NCBI GenBank assembly: GCA_032622095.1 | Contig: CP136064.1 | Coordinates: forward strand, 143,361,954-143,425,953 | Direction: 5' to 3' | Source: Siphonodentalium dalli | Lineage: Eukaryota > Mollusca > Scaphopoda > Gadilida > Siphonodentaliidae | DNA: 64,000 nt | In this document: one piece after another, positions 46,429 through 59,453 of the stretch | How the letters are laid out: every line of letters starts with the position of its first letter | Position numbering within the stretch: position 1 is the first letter of the stretch | Notes under the pieces: model-generated | What the model saw: only the letters and a program-made list of their open reading frames with translations | Told to the model about the DNA's origin: nothing | Database searches by the model: none | Translations under genes and position numbers: made by a program

Positions 46429-49400
46429 TATGCTTTTATCACGATATTTGATGGTTCTGATGTGTTTGACCTTAAATTGCACAACACACGCACAACTGTG
46501 TGTCATAGAGTGGAGTTATTTCGGCAGGTGCACCACCCTAGCATATAAAATGATGGGACGCAGCTGGGATTTTCAGAAATAGGTCATCACGGGAGCAGAT
46601 ACTAAGCGCGATCACTATATTTGATGGCTCTGACGTGTTTGACCTTATATTGCACCAGATCCGCACAACTGTGCGTCATGTAGTGGAGATATTTGGACAG
46701 GTACATCACCCTAGCATCTAAAAATGATGGGACGCAGTTGGGATTTTCAGAAATAGGTCATCACGGGAGCAGCTACTTAGCGCGATCACTATAATTTGAT
46801 GGCTCTGACGTGTTTGACCTTATATTGCACCACATATGCACAAGTGTGCGCCATAGAGTGCAGTTGTTTGTGCAGGTGCACCACCCTAGTATCTAGAAAT
46901 GATGGGACGCAGCTGGGATTTTGAGAAATAGGTCACCACGGGAGCAGATACTATAATTTATCACGATATTTGATGGTTCTGATGTGTTTGACCTTAAATT
47001 GCACCACACACGCCACAACTGTGCGTCATAGAGTGGAGTTATTTCGGCAGGTGCACCACCCTAGCATCTAAAATGATGGGACGCAGCTGGGATTTTCAGA
47101 AATAGGTTATCACGGGAGCAGATACTAAGCACGATCACTATATTTGATGGTTCTGACGTGTTTGACCTTATATTGCACCAGATCCGCACAAATGTGCGTC
47201 ATGTAGTGGATATATTTGGACAGGTACATCACCCTAGCATATAAAAATGAAAGTGTCAATGACACTGTAGCTCAACTTAGGTAGGGGAATAATTTAATGG
47301 TCGACAGTAAATGGAGGAATAGGAAAAGTGCTAATTGAAATGTCTAAGTAAGACTAGATGTTCATGTCAATATCAACATTCATAACAGGTTTCATAATGA
47401 TCGGATCAGGGAGGATCAGGGATGTGGTGATTATGGTGTGACAAAGGATTTATTGATGCAAAGAGTAAATTCTAAAATGGCCACCGGCAGCCATGTTTTT
47501 TTCCGAATTACCCCAAAATGACATGTTCCCATCTACAGCCTTTACAAATCTCATAATGATCTGATCAAAGGTATGACCTGTAGCCTGTGCCAATGGATTT
47601 AGTCATGCAAAGAGTAAAATCCAAGATGGCTGCTGGCGGCCATGTTTTTCGGCTGAATGACCCCAAAATGACTCGTTTCCCATCTACATGTCATTGTTAA
47701 CATACATGACAAATTTCTTGAAGTTACGACCAAAGCTACGACCTGTAGCCCGCTCCAAAGGATTTATTCATGCAAAGAGTAAAATCCAATATGGCTGCTG
47801 GCGGACATGTTTTTTAGCCAAACGACCCCAAAATGACTTGTTCCCATCTACATGTTAATATTAACATCCATGATAAATATCATGATGATCAGACAAACAG
47901 TACGACCTGTAGCCTGTGCCAATGGATTGAATTTTGAAATCCAAGATGGCTGCCAGCGGCCATGTATTTTAGCCGTATGACCCCAAAATGACTCGTTCCC
48001 ATATACATGTCAATATCAATATTCATGACAAATTTCATAAAGGTCAGACCAAAGGTACGACCTGTAACCCGCGCCAAAGGATTTAGTTATGCAAAGAGTA
48101 AAATCCAAGATGGCTGCTGGCGGCCATGTTTTTTGGCCGAATGACCCCAAAATCACTCATTTCCCATCTACATGTCATTGTTAACATCCATGACAAATTT
48201 CATGAAGTTCTGACCAAAGCTACAACCTGTAGCCCGCGCCAAAGAATTTAGTCATGCAAAGAGTAAAATCCAAGATGGCTGCTGGCGGCCATGTTTTTTG
48301 GCTGAACGACCCCAAAATGACTTGTTCCCATCTACATGTCAATGTCAACATTCATGACAAAATTCATAAAGATGAGACCATAGGTACGACCTGTAGCCCG
48401 CGCCAAAGGATTTAGTCATGCAAAGAGTAAAATCCATGATGGCTGCTGGCGGCCATGTTTTTTAGCCGAACAACCCCAAAATCACTCGTTCCCATCTATG
48501 TTAATGTCATTGTTAACATCCATGACAAATTTCATGAAGTTCTGATCAAAACTACGACCTGTAGCCTGCGCCAAATGATTTAGTCATGCAAAGAGTAAAA
48601 TCCAAGATGGCTGCTGACGGCCATGTTTTTTGGCCGAACGACCCCAAAATGACTCGTTCCCATCTACATGTCAATATTAACATCCATGACAAATTTCATG
48701 ATGATCAAACAAACAGTACGACCTGTAGCCCGCGCCAATGGATTGAATTTTGAAATCCAAGATGGCCACCAGCGGCCATGATTTTTGGCCGAATTACCCC
48801 AAAATGACTCGTTCCCATCTACATGTCAATGTCAACATTCATGCAAAATTTCATAAAGATCAGACCAAAGGTACGACCTGTAGCCCACGCCAAAGGAAAT
48901 TGTTGACGGACACACGCACACTCGCACACACGGACGACGGACGCCAAGCCATGGCAATAGCTCAAACTTACAAAAGTAAGTTGAGCTAATGATGGGACGC
49001 AGCTAGGATTTTCAGAAATAGATCATCACGGGAGCAGATACTAAGCGCGATAACTATATTTGATGGCTCTGACGTGTTTGACCTTATATTACACCACATA
49101 CGCACAAGTGTGCGTCATAGAGTGCAGTTATTTGGGCAGGCGCGCCACCCTAGCATCTAGAAATGACGGGACGCAGCTGAGATTTTGAGAAATAGGTCAT
49201 CACGGGAGCAGATACTATGCTTTATCACGATATTTGATGGTTCTGATGTGTTTGACCTTAAATTGCATCACACACGCACAACTGTGCGTCATAGAGCGGA
49301 GTTATTTCGGCAGGTGCACCACCCTAGCATCTAAAAATGATGGGACGCAGCTGGGATTATCAGAAATAGTTCATCACGGGAGCAGATACTAAGCGCGATC

Positions 49401-51300
49401 ACTATATTTGATGGCTCTGACGTGTTTGACCTTATATTGCACCAGATCCGCACAACTGTGCGTCATGTAGTGGATATATTTGGACAGGTACATCACCCTA
49501 GCATCTAAAAATGATGGGACGCAGCTGGGATTTTCAGAAATAGGTCATCACGGGAGCAGATACTAAGCGCGATCACTATATTTGATGGCTCTGACGTGTT
49601 TGACCTTATATTGCACCAGATCCGCACAACTGTGCGTCATGTAGTGGATATATTTGGACAGGTACATCACCCTAGCATCTAAAAATGATGGGACGCAGCT
49701 GGGATTTTCAGAAATAGATCATCACGGGAGCAGATACTAAGCGCGTTAACTATATTTGATGGCTCTGACGTATTTGACCTTATATTGCACCACATACGCA
49801 CAAGTGTGCGTCATAGAGTGGAGTAAGTTCGGCAGGTGCACCACCCTAGCATCTAAAAATGATGGGACGCAGCTGGGATTTTCAGAAATAGGTTATCACG
49901 GGAGCAGATACTAAGCGCGATCACTATATTTGATGATTCTGACGTGTTTGACCTTATATTGCACCAGATCCAGACAAATGTGCGTCATGTAGTGGATATA
50001 TTTGGACAGGTACATCACCCTAGCATCAAAAAATGATGGGACGCAGCTGGGATATTCAGAAATAGGTCATCACGGGAGCAGATACTAAGCGCGATCACTA
50101 TATTTGATGGCTCTGACGTGTTTGACCTTATATTGCACCAGATCCACACAACTGTGCGTCATGTAGTGGAGATATTTTGACAGGTACATCACCCTAGCAT
50201 CTAAAAATGATGGGACGCAGCAGGGATTTTCAGAAATAGGTCATCATGGGAGCAGATACTAAGCGCGATCACTATATTTGATGGCTCTGACGTGTTTGAC
50301 CTTATATTGCACCAGATCCGCACAACTGTGCGTCATGTAGTGGAGATATTTGGACAGGTACATCACACTAGCATCTAGAAATGATGGGACGCAGCTGGGA
50401 TTTTGAGAAATAGGTCACCCCGGGAGCAGATACTATGCTTTATCACGATATTTGATGGTTATGATGTGTTTGACCTTAAATTGCACAACACACGCACAAC
50501 TGTGCATCATAGAGCGGAGTTATTTCGGCAGGTGCACCACCCTAGCATCTAAAAATGATGGGATGCAGCTGGGATTATCAGAAATAGTTCATCACGGGAG
50601 CAGATACTAAGCGCGATCACTATATTTGATGGCTCTGACGTGTTTGACATTATATTGCACCAGATCCACACAAATGTGCGTCATGTAGTGGATATATTTG
50701 GACAGGTACATCACCCTAGCATATAAAAATGATGGGACGCAGCTGGGATTTTCAGAAATAGGTCATCACAGGAGCAGATACTAAGCGCGATCACTATATT
50801 TGATGGCTCTGACGTGTTTGACCTTATATTGCACCAGATCCGCACAAATGTGCGTCATGTAGTGGAGATATTTGGACAGGTACATCACCCTAGCATCTAT
50901 AAATGATGGGACGCAGCTGGGATTTTCAGAAATAGGTCATCACGGGAGCAGATACTAAGCGCGATCACTATATTTGATGGCTCTGACGTGTTTGACCTTA
51001 TATTGCACCAGATACGCACAAGTGTGCGTCATAGAGTGCAGTTATTTGGGCAGGTGCACCACACTAGCATCTAGAAATGATGGGACGCACCTGGGATTTT
51101 GAGAAATAGGTCACCACGGGAGCAGATACTATGCGTTATCACGATATTTGATGGCTCTGACGTGTTTGACCTTATATTGCACCAGATCCGCACAACTGTG
51201 CGTCATGTAGTGGATATATTTGGACAGGTACATCACCCTAGCATCTAAAAATGATGGGACGCAGCTGGGATTTTCAGAAATAGGTCATCACGGGAGCAGA
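46429..51300 (+). repeat. 4.87-kb tandem duplication, copy 2 (no element A)
   Basis: Counterpart of 35,405-46,428. It contains element D2 and preserves the uninserted A1 target at 47,104-47,106. One small private change is a 10-bp tandem duplication (GGATCAGGGA) near 47,405-47,425. Confidence 0.85.
47251..48988. mobile_element. element D2, duplicate of D1
   Basis: Same flanks (ATGA at 47,247-47,250 and 48,989-48,992), same ends and same internal units as D1. The extra 10 bases are the small duplication near 47,410. It arose with the 4.87-kb duplication and not by a second insertion. Confidence 0.85.
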
Positions 51301-52270
51301 TACTAAGCGCGATCACTATATTTGATGGCTCTGACGTGTTTGACCTTATATTGCACCAGATCCGCACAACTGTGCGTCATGTAGTGGATATATTTGGACA
51401 GGTACATCACCCTAGCATCTAAAAATGATGGGACGCAGCTGGGATTTTCAGAAATAGATCATCACGGGAGCAGATACTAAGCGCGTTAACTATATTTGAT
51501 GGCTCTGACGTATTTGACCTTATATTGCACCACATACGCACAAGTGTGCGTCATAGAGTGGAGTAAGTTCGGCAGGTGCACCACCCTAGCATCTAAAAAT
51601 GATGGGACGCAGCTGGGATTTTCAGAAATAGGTTATCACGGGAGCAGATACTAAGCGCGATCACTATATTTGATGATTCTGACGTGTTTGACCTTATATT
51701 GCACCAGATCCAGACAAATGTGCGTCATGTAGTGGAGATATTTTGACAGGTACATCACCCTAGCATCAAAAAATGATGGGACGCAGCTGGGATATTCAGA
51801 AATAGGTCATCACGGGAGCAGATACTAAGCGCGATCACTATATTTGATGGCTCTGACGTGTTTGACCTTATATTGCACCAGATCCACACAACTGTGCGTC
51901 ATGTAGTGGAGATATTTTGACAGGTACATCACCCTAGCATCTAAAAATGATGGGACGCAGCAGGGATTTTCAGAAATAGGTCATCATGGGAGCAGATACT
52001 AAGCGCGATCACTATATTTGATGGCTCTGACGTGTTTGACCTTATATTGCACCAGATCCGCACAACTGTGCGTCATGTAGTGGAGATATTTGGACAGGTA
52101 CATCACACTAGCATCTAGAAATGATGGGACGCAGCTGGGATTTTGAGAAATAGGTCACCCCGGGAGCAGATACTATGCTTTATCACGATATTTGATGGTT
52201 ATGATGTGTTTGACCTTAAATTGCACAACACACGCACAACTGTGCATCATAGAGTGGAGTTATTTCGGCA
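51140..52270 (+). repeat. 1.1-kb repeat of 49,400-50,530 within the satellite
   Basis: This stretch repeats 49,400-50,530 at a distance of about 1,740 bp with almost no change, including rare variants such as GCGTTAACTATATTTGATGG, GACGCAGCAGGGATTTTC and GGTTATGATGTGTTTG. A further copy of part of the array (about 50,640-51,245) recurs near 53,770-54,355. Confidence 0.8.
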
Positions 52271-54655
52271 GGTGCACCACCCTAGCATCTAAAAATGATG
52301 AGACGTAGCTGGGATTTTTCAGAAATAGGTCATCACGGGAGCAGATACTAAGCGCGATCACTATATTTGATGGCTCTGACGTGTTTGACCTTATATTGCA
52401 CCACATACGCACAAGTGTGCGTCATAGAGTGGATTTATTTCGGCAGGTGCGCCACCCTAGCATCTAAAAATGATGGGACGCAGCTGGGATTTTCAGAAAT
52501 AGGTCATCACGGAAGCAGATACTAAGCGCAATCACTATATTTGATGGCTCTGACATGTTTGACCTTATATTGCACCAGATCAGCACAACTGTGCGTCATG
52601 TAGTGGATATATTTGGACAGCTAGGTACATCACCCCTAGCATCTAAAAATGATGGGACGCAGCTGGGATTTTCAGAAATAGGTCATCACGGGAGCAGATA
52701 CTGAGCGCGATAACTATATTTGATGGCTCTGACGTGTTTGACCTTATATTGCACCACATACGCACAAGTGTGCAGTTATTTGGGCAGGTGCACCACCCTA
52801 GTATCTAGAAATGATGGGACGCAGCTGGGATTTTGAGAAATAGGTCACCACGGGAGCAGATACTATGCTTTATCACGATATTTGATGGTTCTGATGTGTT
52901 TGACCTTAAATTGCACCACACACGCACAACTGTGCGTCATAGAGTGGAGTTATTTCGGCAGGTGCACCACCTTAGCATCTAAAAATGATGGGACGCAGCT
53001 GGGATTTTCAGAAATAGGTTATCACGGGAGCAAATACTAAGCGCGATCACTATATTTGATGGTTCTGACGTGTTTGACCTTATATTGCACCAGATCCGCA
53101 CAAATGTGCGTCATGTAGTGGATATATTAGGACAGGTACATCACCCTAGCATATAAAAATGATGGGACGCAGCTGGGATTTTCAGAAATAGGTCATCACG
53201 GGAGCAGATACTAAGCGCGATAAGTATATTTGATGGCTCTGACGTGTTTGACCTTATATTACACCACATACGCACAAGTGTGCGTCATAGAGTGCAGTTA
53301 TTTGGGCAGGTGCACCACCCTAGCATCTAGAAATGATGGGACGCAGCTGGGATTTTGAGAAATAGGTCACCACGGGAGCAGATACTATGCTTTATCACGA
53401 TATTTGATGGTTCTGATGTGTTTGACCTTAAATTGCAAACACACACGCACAACTGTGCATCATAGAGCGGAGTTATTTCGGCAGGTGCACCACCCTAGCA
53501 TCTAAAAATGATGGGACGCAGCTGGGATTATCAGAAATAGTTCATCACGGGAGCAGATACTAAGCGCGATCACTATATTTGATGGCTCTGACGTGTTTGA
53601 CATTATATTGCACCACATGCGCACAAGTGTGCGTCATAGAGTCAATTTATTTCCGCAGGTGCGCCACCCTAGCATCTAAAAATGATGGGACGCAGCTGGG
53701 ATTTTCAGAAATAGGTCATCACGGGAACAGATACTAAGTGCGATCACTATATTTGATGGCTCTTGACGTGTTTGACCTTATATTGCACCAGATCCACACA
53801 AATGTGCGTCATGTAGTGGATATATTTGGACAGGTACATCACCCTAGCATATAAAAATGATGGGACGCAGCTGGGATTTTCAGAAATAGGTCATCACAGG
53901 AGCAGATACTAAGCGCGATCACTATATTTGATGGCTCTGACGTGTTTGACCTTATATTGCACCAGATCCGCACAAATGTGCGTCATGTAGTGGAGATATT
54001 TGGACAGGTACATCACCCTAGCATCTATAAATGATGGGACGCAGCTGGGATTTTCAGAAATAGGTCATCACGGGAGCAGATACTAAGCGCGATCACTATA
54101 TTTGATGGCTCTGACGTGTTTGACCTTATATTGCACCAGATACGCACAAGTGTGCGTCATAGAGTGCAGTTATTTGGGCAGGTGCACCACACTAGCATCT
54201 AGAAATGATGGGACGCACCTGGGATTTTGAGAAATAGGTCACCACGGGAGCAGATACTATGCGTTATCACGATATTTGATGGCTCTGACGTGTTTGACCT
54301 TATATTGCACCAGATCCGCACAACTGTGCGTCATGTAGTGGATATATTTGGACAGTTACATCACCCTAGCATCTAAAAATGATGGGACGCAGCTGGGATT
54401 TTCAGAAATATGTCAACAAGGGAGCAGATACTAAGCTCAATAACTATATTTTATGGCTCTGACGTGTTTGACCTTATATTGCACCACATACGCACAAGTG
54501 TGCGTCATAGAGTGCAGTAATTTGGGCAGGTGCACCACCCTAGTATCTAGAAATGATGGGACACAGCTGGGATTTTGAGAAATAGGTCACCACGGGAGCA
54601 GATACTATGCTTTATCACGATATTTGATGGTTCTGATGTGTTTGACCTGATGTGT

Positions 54656-57600
54656 CTGATGTGTCAGAGCCATCAAATATAGTGATCGCGCTTAGTATCT
54701 GCTCCCGTGATGACCTATTTCTGAAAATACCAGCTGCGTCCCATCATTTTTAGATGCTAGGGTGGTGCAACTGCCGAAATAACTCCACTATATGACGCAC
54801 AGTTGTGCGTGTGTGGTGCAATTTAACGTCAAACACATCAGAGCCATCAAATATCGTGATAAAGCATAGTATCTGCTCCCGTGGTGACCTATTTCTCAAA
54901 ATCCCAGCTGCGTCCCATCATTTCTAGATGCTAGGATGGTGCACCTGCCCAAATAACTGCACTCTATGATGCACACTTGTGCGTATGTGGTGCAATATAA
55001 GGTCAAACATGTCAGAGCCATCAAATATAGTGATCGCGCTTAGTATCTGCTCCTGTGATGACCTATTTCTGAAAATCCCAGCTGCGTCCCATCATTTTTA
55101 GATGCTAGGGTGATGTACCTGTCCAAATATATCCACTACATGACGCACAGTTGTGCGGATCTGGTGCAATATAAGGTCAAACACGTCAGAGCCATCAAAT
55201 ATAGTGATCGCGCTTAGTATCTGCTCCCGTGATGACCTATTTCTGAAAATCCCAGCTGCGTCCCATCATTTTTAGATGCTAGGGTGGTGCACCTGCCGAA
55301 ATAACTCAACTCTATGACGCACAGTTGTGCGTGTGTGGTGCAATTTAAGGTCAAACATATCAGAACCATCAAATATCGTGATAAAGCATAGTATCTGCTC
55401 CCGTGGTGACCTATTTCTCAAAATCCCAGCTGCGTCCCATCATTTCTAGATACTAGGGTGGTGCACCTGCCCAAATAACTGCACTCTATGACGCACACTT
55501 TTGCGTATGTGGTGCAATATAAGGTCAAACACGTCAGAGCCATCAAATATAGTTATCGTGCTTAGTATCTGCTCCCGTGATGACCTATTTCAGAAAATCC
55601 CAGCTGCCTCCCATCATTTTTAGATACTAGGGTGATGTACCTGTCCAAATATATCCACTACATGACGCACAGTTGTGCGGATCTGGTGCAATATAAGGTC
55701 AAACACGTCAGAGCCATCAAATATAGTGATCGCGCTTAGTATCTGCTCCCGTGATGACCTATTTCTGAAAATCCCAGCTGCGTCCCATCATTTTTAGATG
55801 CTAGGGTCGCGCACCTGCCGAAATAAATCCACTCTATGACGCACACTTGTGCGTATGTGGTGCAATATAAGGTCAAACACGTCAGAGCCATCAAATATAG
55901 TGATCGCGCTTAGTATCTGCTCCCGTGATGACCTATTTCTGAAAATCCCAGCTGCGTCCCATCATTTTTAGATGCTAGGGTGGTGCACCTGCCGAAATAA
56001 CTCCACTCTATGACGCACAGTTGGACGTGTGTGGTGCAATTATGTTCAAACACATCAGAACCATCAAATATCGTGATAAAGCATAGTATCTGCTCCCGTG
56101 GTGACCTATTTCTCAAAATCCCAGCTGCGTCCCATCATTTCTAGATGCTAGGGTGGTGCACCTGCCCAAATAACTGCACTCTATGACGCACACTTGTGCG
56201 TATGTGGTGCAATATAAGGTCAAACACGTCAGAGCCATCAAATATAGTGATCGCGCTTAGTATCGGCTCCCGTGATGACCTATTTCTGAAAATCCCAGCT
56301 GCGTCCCATCATTTTTAGATGCTAGGGTGATGTACCTGTCCAAATATATCCACTACATGACGCACAGTTGTGCGGATCTGGTGCAATATAAGGTCAAACA
56401 CGTCAGAGCCATCAAATATAGTGATCGCGCTTAGTATCTGCTCCCGTGATGACCTATTTCTGAAAATCCCAGCTGTGTCCCATCATATTTAGATGCTAGG
56501 ATGGCGCACCTGCCGAAATAAATCCACTCTATGACGCACAGTTGTGCGGATCTGGTGCAATATAAGGTCAAACACGTCAGAGCCATCAAATATAGTGATC
56601 GCGCTTAGTATCGGCTCCCGTGATGACCTATTTCTGAAAATCCCAGCTGCGTCCCATCATTTTTAGATGCTAGGGTGGTGCACCTGCCGAAATAACTCAA
56701 CTCTATGACGCACAGTTGTGCGTGTGTGGTGCAATTTAAGGTCAAACATATCAGAACCATCAAATATCGTGATAAAGCATAGTATCTGCTCCCGTGGTGA
56801 CCTATTTCTCAAAATCCCAGCTGCGTCCCATCATTTCTAGATACTAGGGTGGTGCACCTGCCCAAATAACTGCACTCTATGACGCACACTTTTGCGTATG
56901 TGGTGCAATATAAGGTAAAACACGTCAGAGCCATCAAATATAGTGATCGCGCTTAGTATCTGCTCCCGTGATGACCTATTTCTGAAAATCCCAGCTGCGT
57001 CCCATAATTTTTAGATGCTAGGGTGGCGCACCTGCCGAAATAAATCACTCTATGACGCACACTTGTGCGTATGTGGTGCAATATAAGGTCAAACACGTCA
57101 GAGCCATCAAATATAGTGATCGCGCTTAGTATCTGCTCCCGTGATAACCTATTTCTGAAAATCCCAGCTGCGTCCCATCATCTTTAGATGCTAGGGTGGT
57201 GCACCTGTCGAAATAATTCCACTCTATGACGCACAGTTGTACGTGTGTGGTGCAATTTAAGGTCAAACACATCAGAACCATCAAATATCGTGATAAAGCA
57301 TAGTATCTGCTCCCGTGGTGACCTATTTCTCAAAATCCCAGCTGCGTCCCATCATTTCTAGATGCTAGGGTGGTGCACCTGCCCAAATAACTGCATTCTA
57401 TGACGCACACTTGTGCGTATGTGATGCAATATAACGTCAAACACGTCAGAGCCATCAAATATACTGATCGCGCTTAGTATCTGCTCCCATGATGACCTAT
57501 TTCTGAAAATCCCAGCTGCGTCCCATCATTTTTAGATGCTAGGGTGATGTACCTGTCCAAATATATCCACTACATGACGCACAGTTGTGCGGATCTGGTG

Positions 57601-58442
57601 CAATATAAGGTCAAACACGTCAGAGCCATCAAATATAGTGATCGCGCTTAGTATCTGCTCCCGTGATGACCTATTTCTGAAAATCCCAGCTGCGTCCCAT
57701 CATATTTAGATGCTAGGGTGGCGCACCTGCCGAAATAAATCTACTCTATGACGCACACTTGTGCGTATGTGGTGCAATATAAGGTCAAACACGTCAGAGC
57801 CATCAAATATAGTTATCTCGCTTAGTATCTGCTCCCGTGATGACCTATTTCTGAAAATCCCAGCTGCGTCCCATCATTTTTAGATACTAGGGTGATGTAC
57901 CTGTCCAAATATATCCACTACATGACGGACAGTTGTGCGGATCTGGTGCAATATAAGGTCAAACACGTCAGAGCCATCAAATATAGTGATCGCGCTTAGT
58001 ATCTGCTCCCGTGATGACCTATTTCTGAAAATCCCAGCTGCGTCCCATCATTTTTAGATGCTAGGGTGGTGCACCTGCCGAAATAACTCCACTCTATGAT
58101 GCACAGTTGTGCGTGTGTGGTGCAATTTAAAGTCAAACACATCAGAACCATCAAATATCGTGATAAAGCATAGTATCTGCTCCCGTGGTGACCTATTTCT
58201 CAAAATCCCAGCTGCGTCCCATCATTTCTAGATGCTAGTGTGGTGCACCTACCCAAATAACTGCACTCTATGACGCACACTTGTGCGTTTGTGGTGCAAT
58301 ATAAGATCAACACATCAGAACCATCAATTATCGTTCATCAATCATAGTATCTTCTCTCGTGGTGACCTATTTCTGAACATCCCAGCTGCGTCCCATCATT
58401 GTATAGGCTTCGCTGGTGTACCTGCCCAAATAACCCACATAA
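54656..58442 (-). repeat. 174-bp satellite, inverted array
   Basis: From about 54,656 the same satellite runs in the opposite orientation for about 22 units. The turning point is marked by CTGATGTGT three times (54,633, 54,647 and 54,656). The last 200 bp (58,240-58,440) are the reverse complement of the array-edge unit at 35,144-35,340, including its rare GCCTATACAATGATGGG. The array is thus an inverted duplication that reaches its own edge. The terminal TAA (58,440-58,442) is the left target copy of element A2. Confidence 0.92.
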
Positions 58443-59453
58443 GGGACCTTGTCCAATTCCGACGGAGTTTCTGTCGGTGATCGGAGCTTTTAATCGGAGT
58501 TTTAATCGGAGTTTTCTCCCTCATCATCGGAATTTCTTAGATCGGAGTTTTTTCTCCGATCAAGAACTCCGATCAATTCCGGTGAAAATTCCGATGAACT
58601 CTGAACAAAACTCCGATGAAATCAGAGTTTTTCTCCGATATGAAAACTACGATGTTAAAACTCCGATTTAATCAGATTTCATCGGAGTTTTCTCCGATAT
58701 CAAAACGGCGATGTGATTTGAGTTTTGTGTAATAATTTCATTTTTATTTATGCCAAACTTCCTCTGAAAAGTTGAGAAAGTCACCAGAAAAAGTTGAACA
58801 GACGGTTCGTTTATGGGGAAATCCTTGTGATGAAGGGAATACACATCCCATCTCCGATTATAATTTAAACTTTTGCGGAGAAAACTGGAAAAATCTAGCT
58901 TTAATATCGAGTAAATCATAACATTTTATTACGTGATTGTTGGTTGCGTCATTTTCAGTTTGTCGCTTTCGCAAAACACGTTGTTTATTTATCTGGTGCG
59001 ATGGTATTACTCGTCTCTTAAAAATGAATAATCCCTACGATTCCCAATATCAATACAAAATAAAAATAAATCCAACTTCCTTATTTGGGTGAGGCTTGAT
59101 TCTGCCGTCACTGGATTGGTCCGGCTCTTCCATCAATTATACAGGCTCTTCCAATAACCTCCCGATTGATCCACTCTTCCGGTTTGCAACACAACACACA
59201 CACGTGGTTTTCACTCGACCGAAGTTGAATTAAGAATCGCAAAGTTGGTTCAAACGACATAATTATTCAGAAAATGGCAACAAGAAATAGATCTTTGGTT
59301 TGTTCAGGCGGATTTGGAAACATTAGAAGACAATTTCAGTACTGATACCAGTACGTTGTAATACCTGGGTACCGGTATGTCATTGAAAATGGAATAATTA
59401 TTTGCACCCCCAGCCGGGATTGAAATGGATTATTCCATATTAAACTGCACTTA

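Larger units (their letters stand above)
42241..54655 (+). repeat. 174-bp satellite, main forward array
   Basis: Roughly fifty units of 174-176 bp, interrupted only by elements D1 and D2. Three unit types can be told apart. One has TAAGCGCGATCAC with CCAGATCCGCACAACTGTGC and GGACAGGTACATCACC. One has CACATACGCACAAGTGTGCG with GGGCAGGTGCACC and TTTTGAGAAATAGG. One has TATGCTTTATCACG with CACACACGCACAACTGTGCG and TTTCGGCAGG. They often follow one another in a fixed order, giving a trimer of about 522 bp. Every unit keeps a CGCACA-AC/AG-TGTGCG dyad or a one-base variant. Confidence 0.93.

Noticed and set aside
54640-54670. Orientation switch as a chimeric fold-back read
   Set aside because: The two sides carry different satellite unit types, whereas a fold-back artefact would mirror the same unit. 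Not fully excluded without reads.
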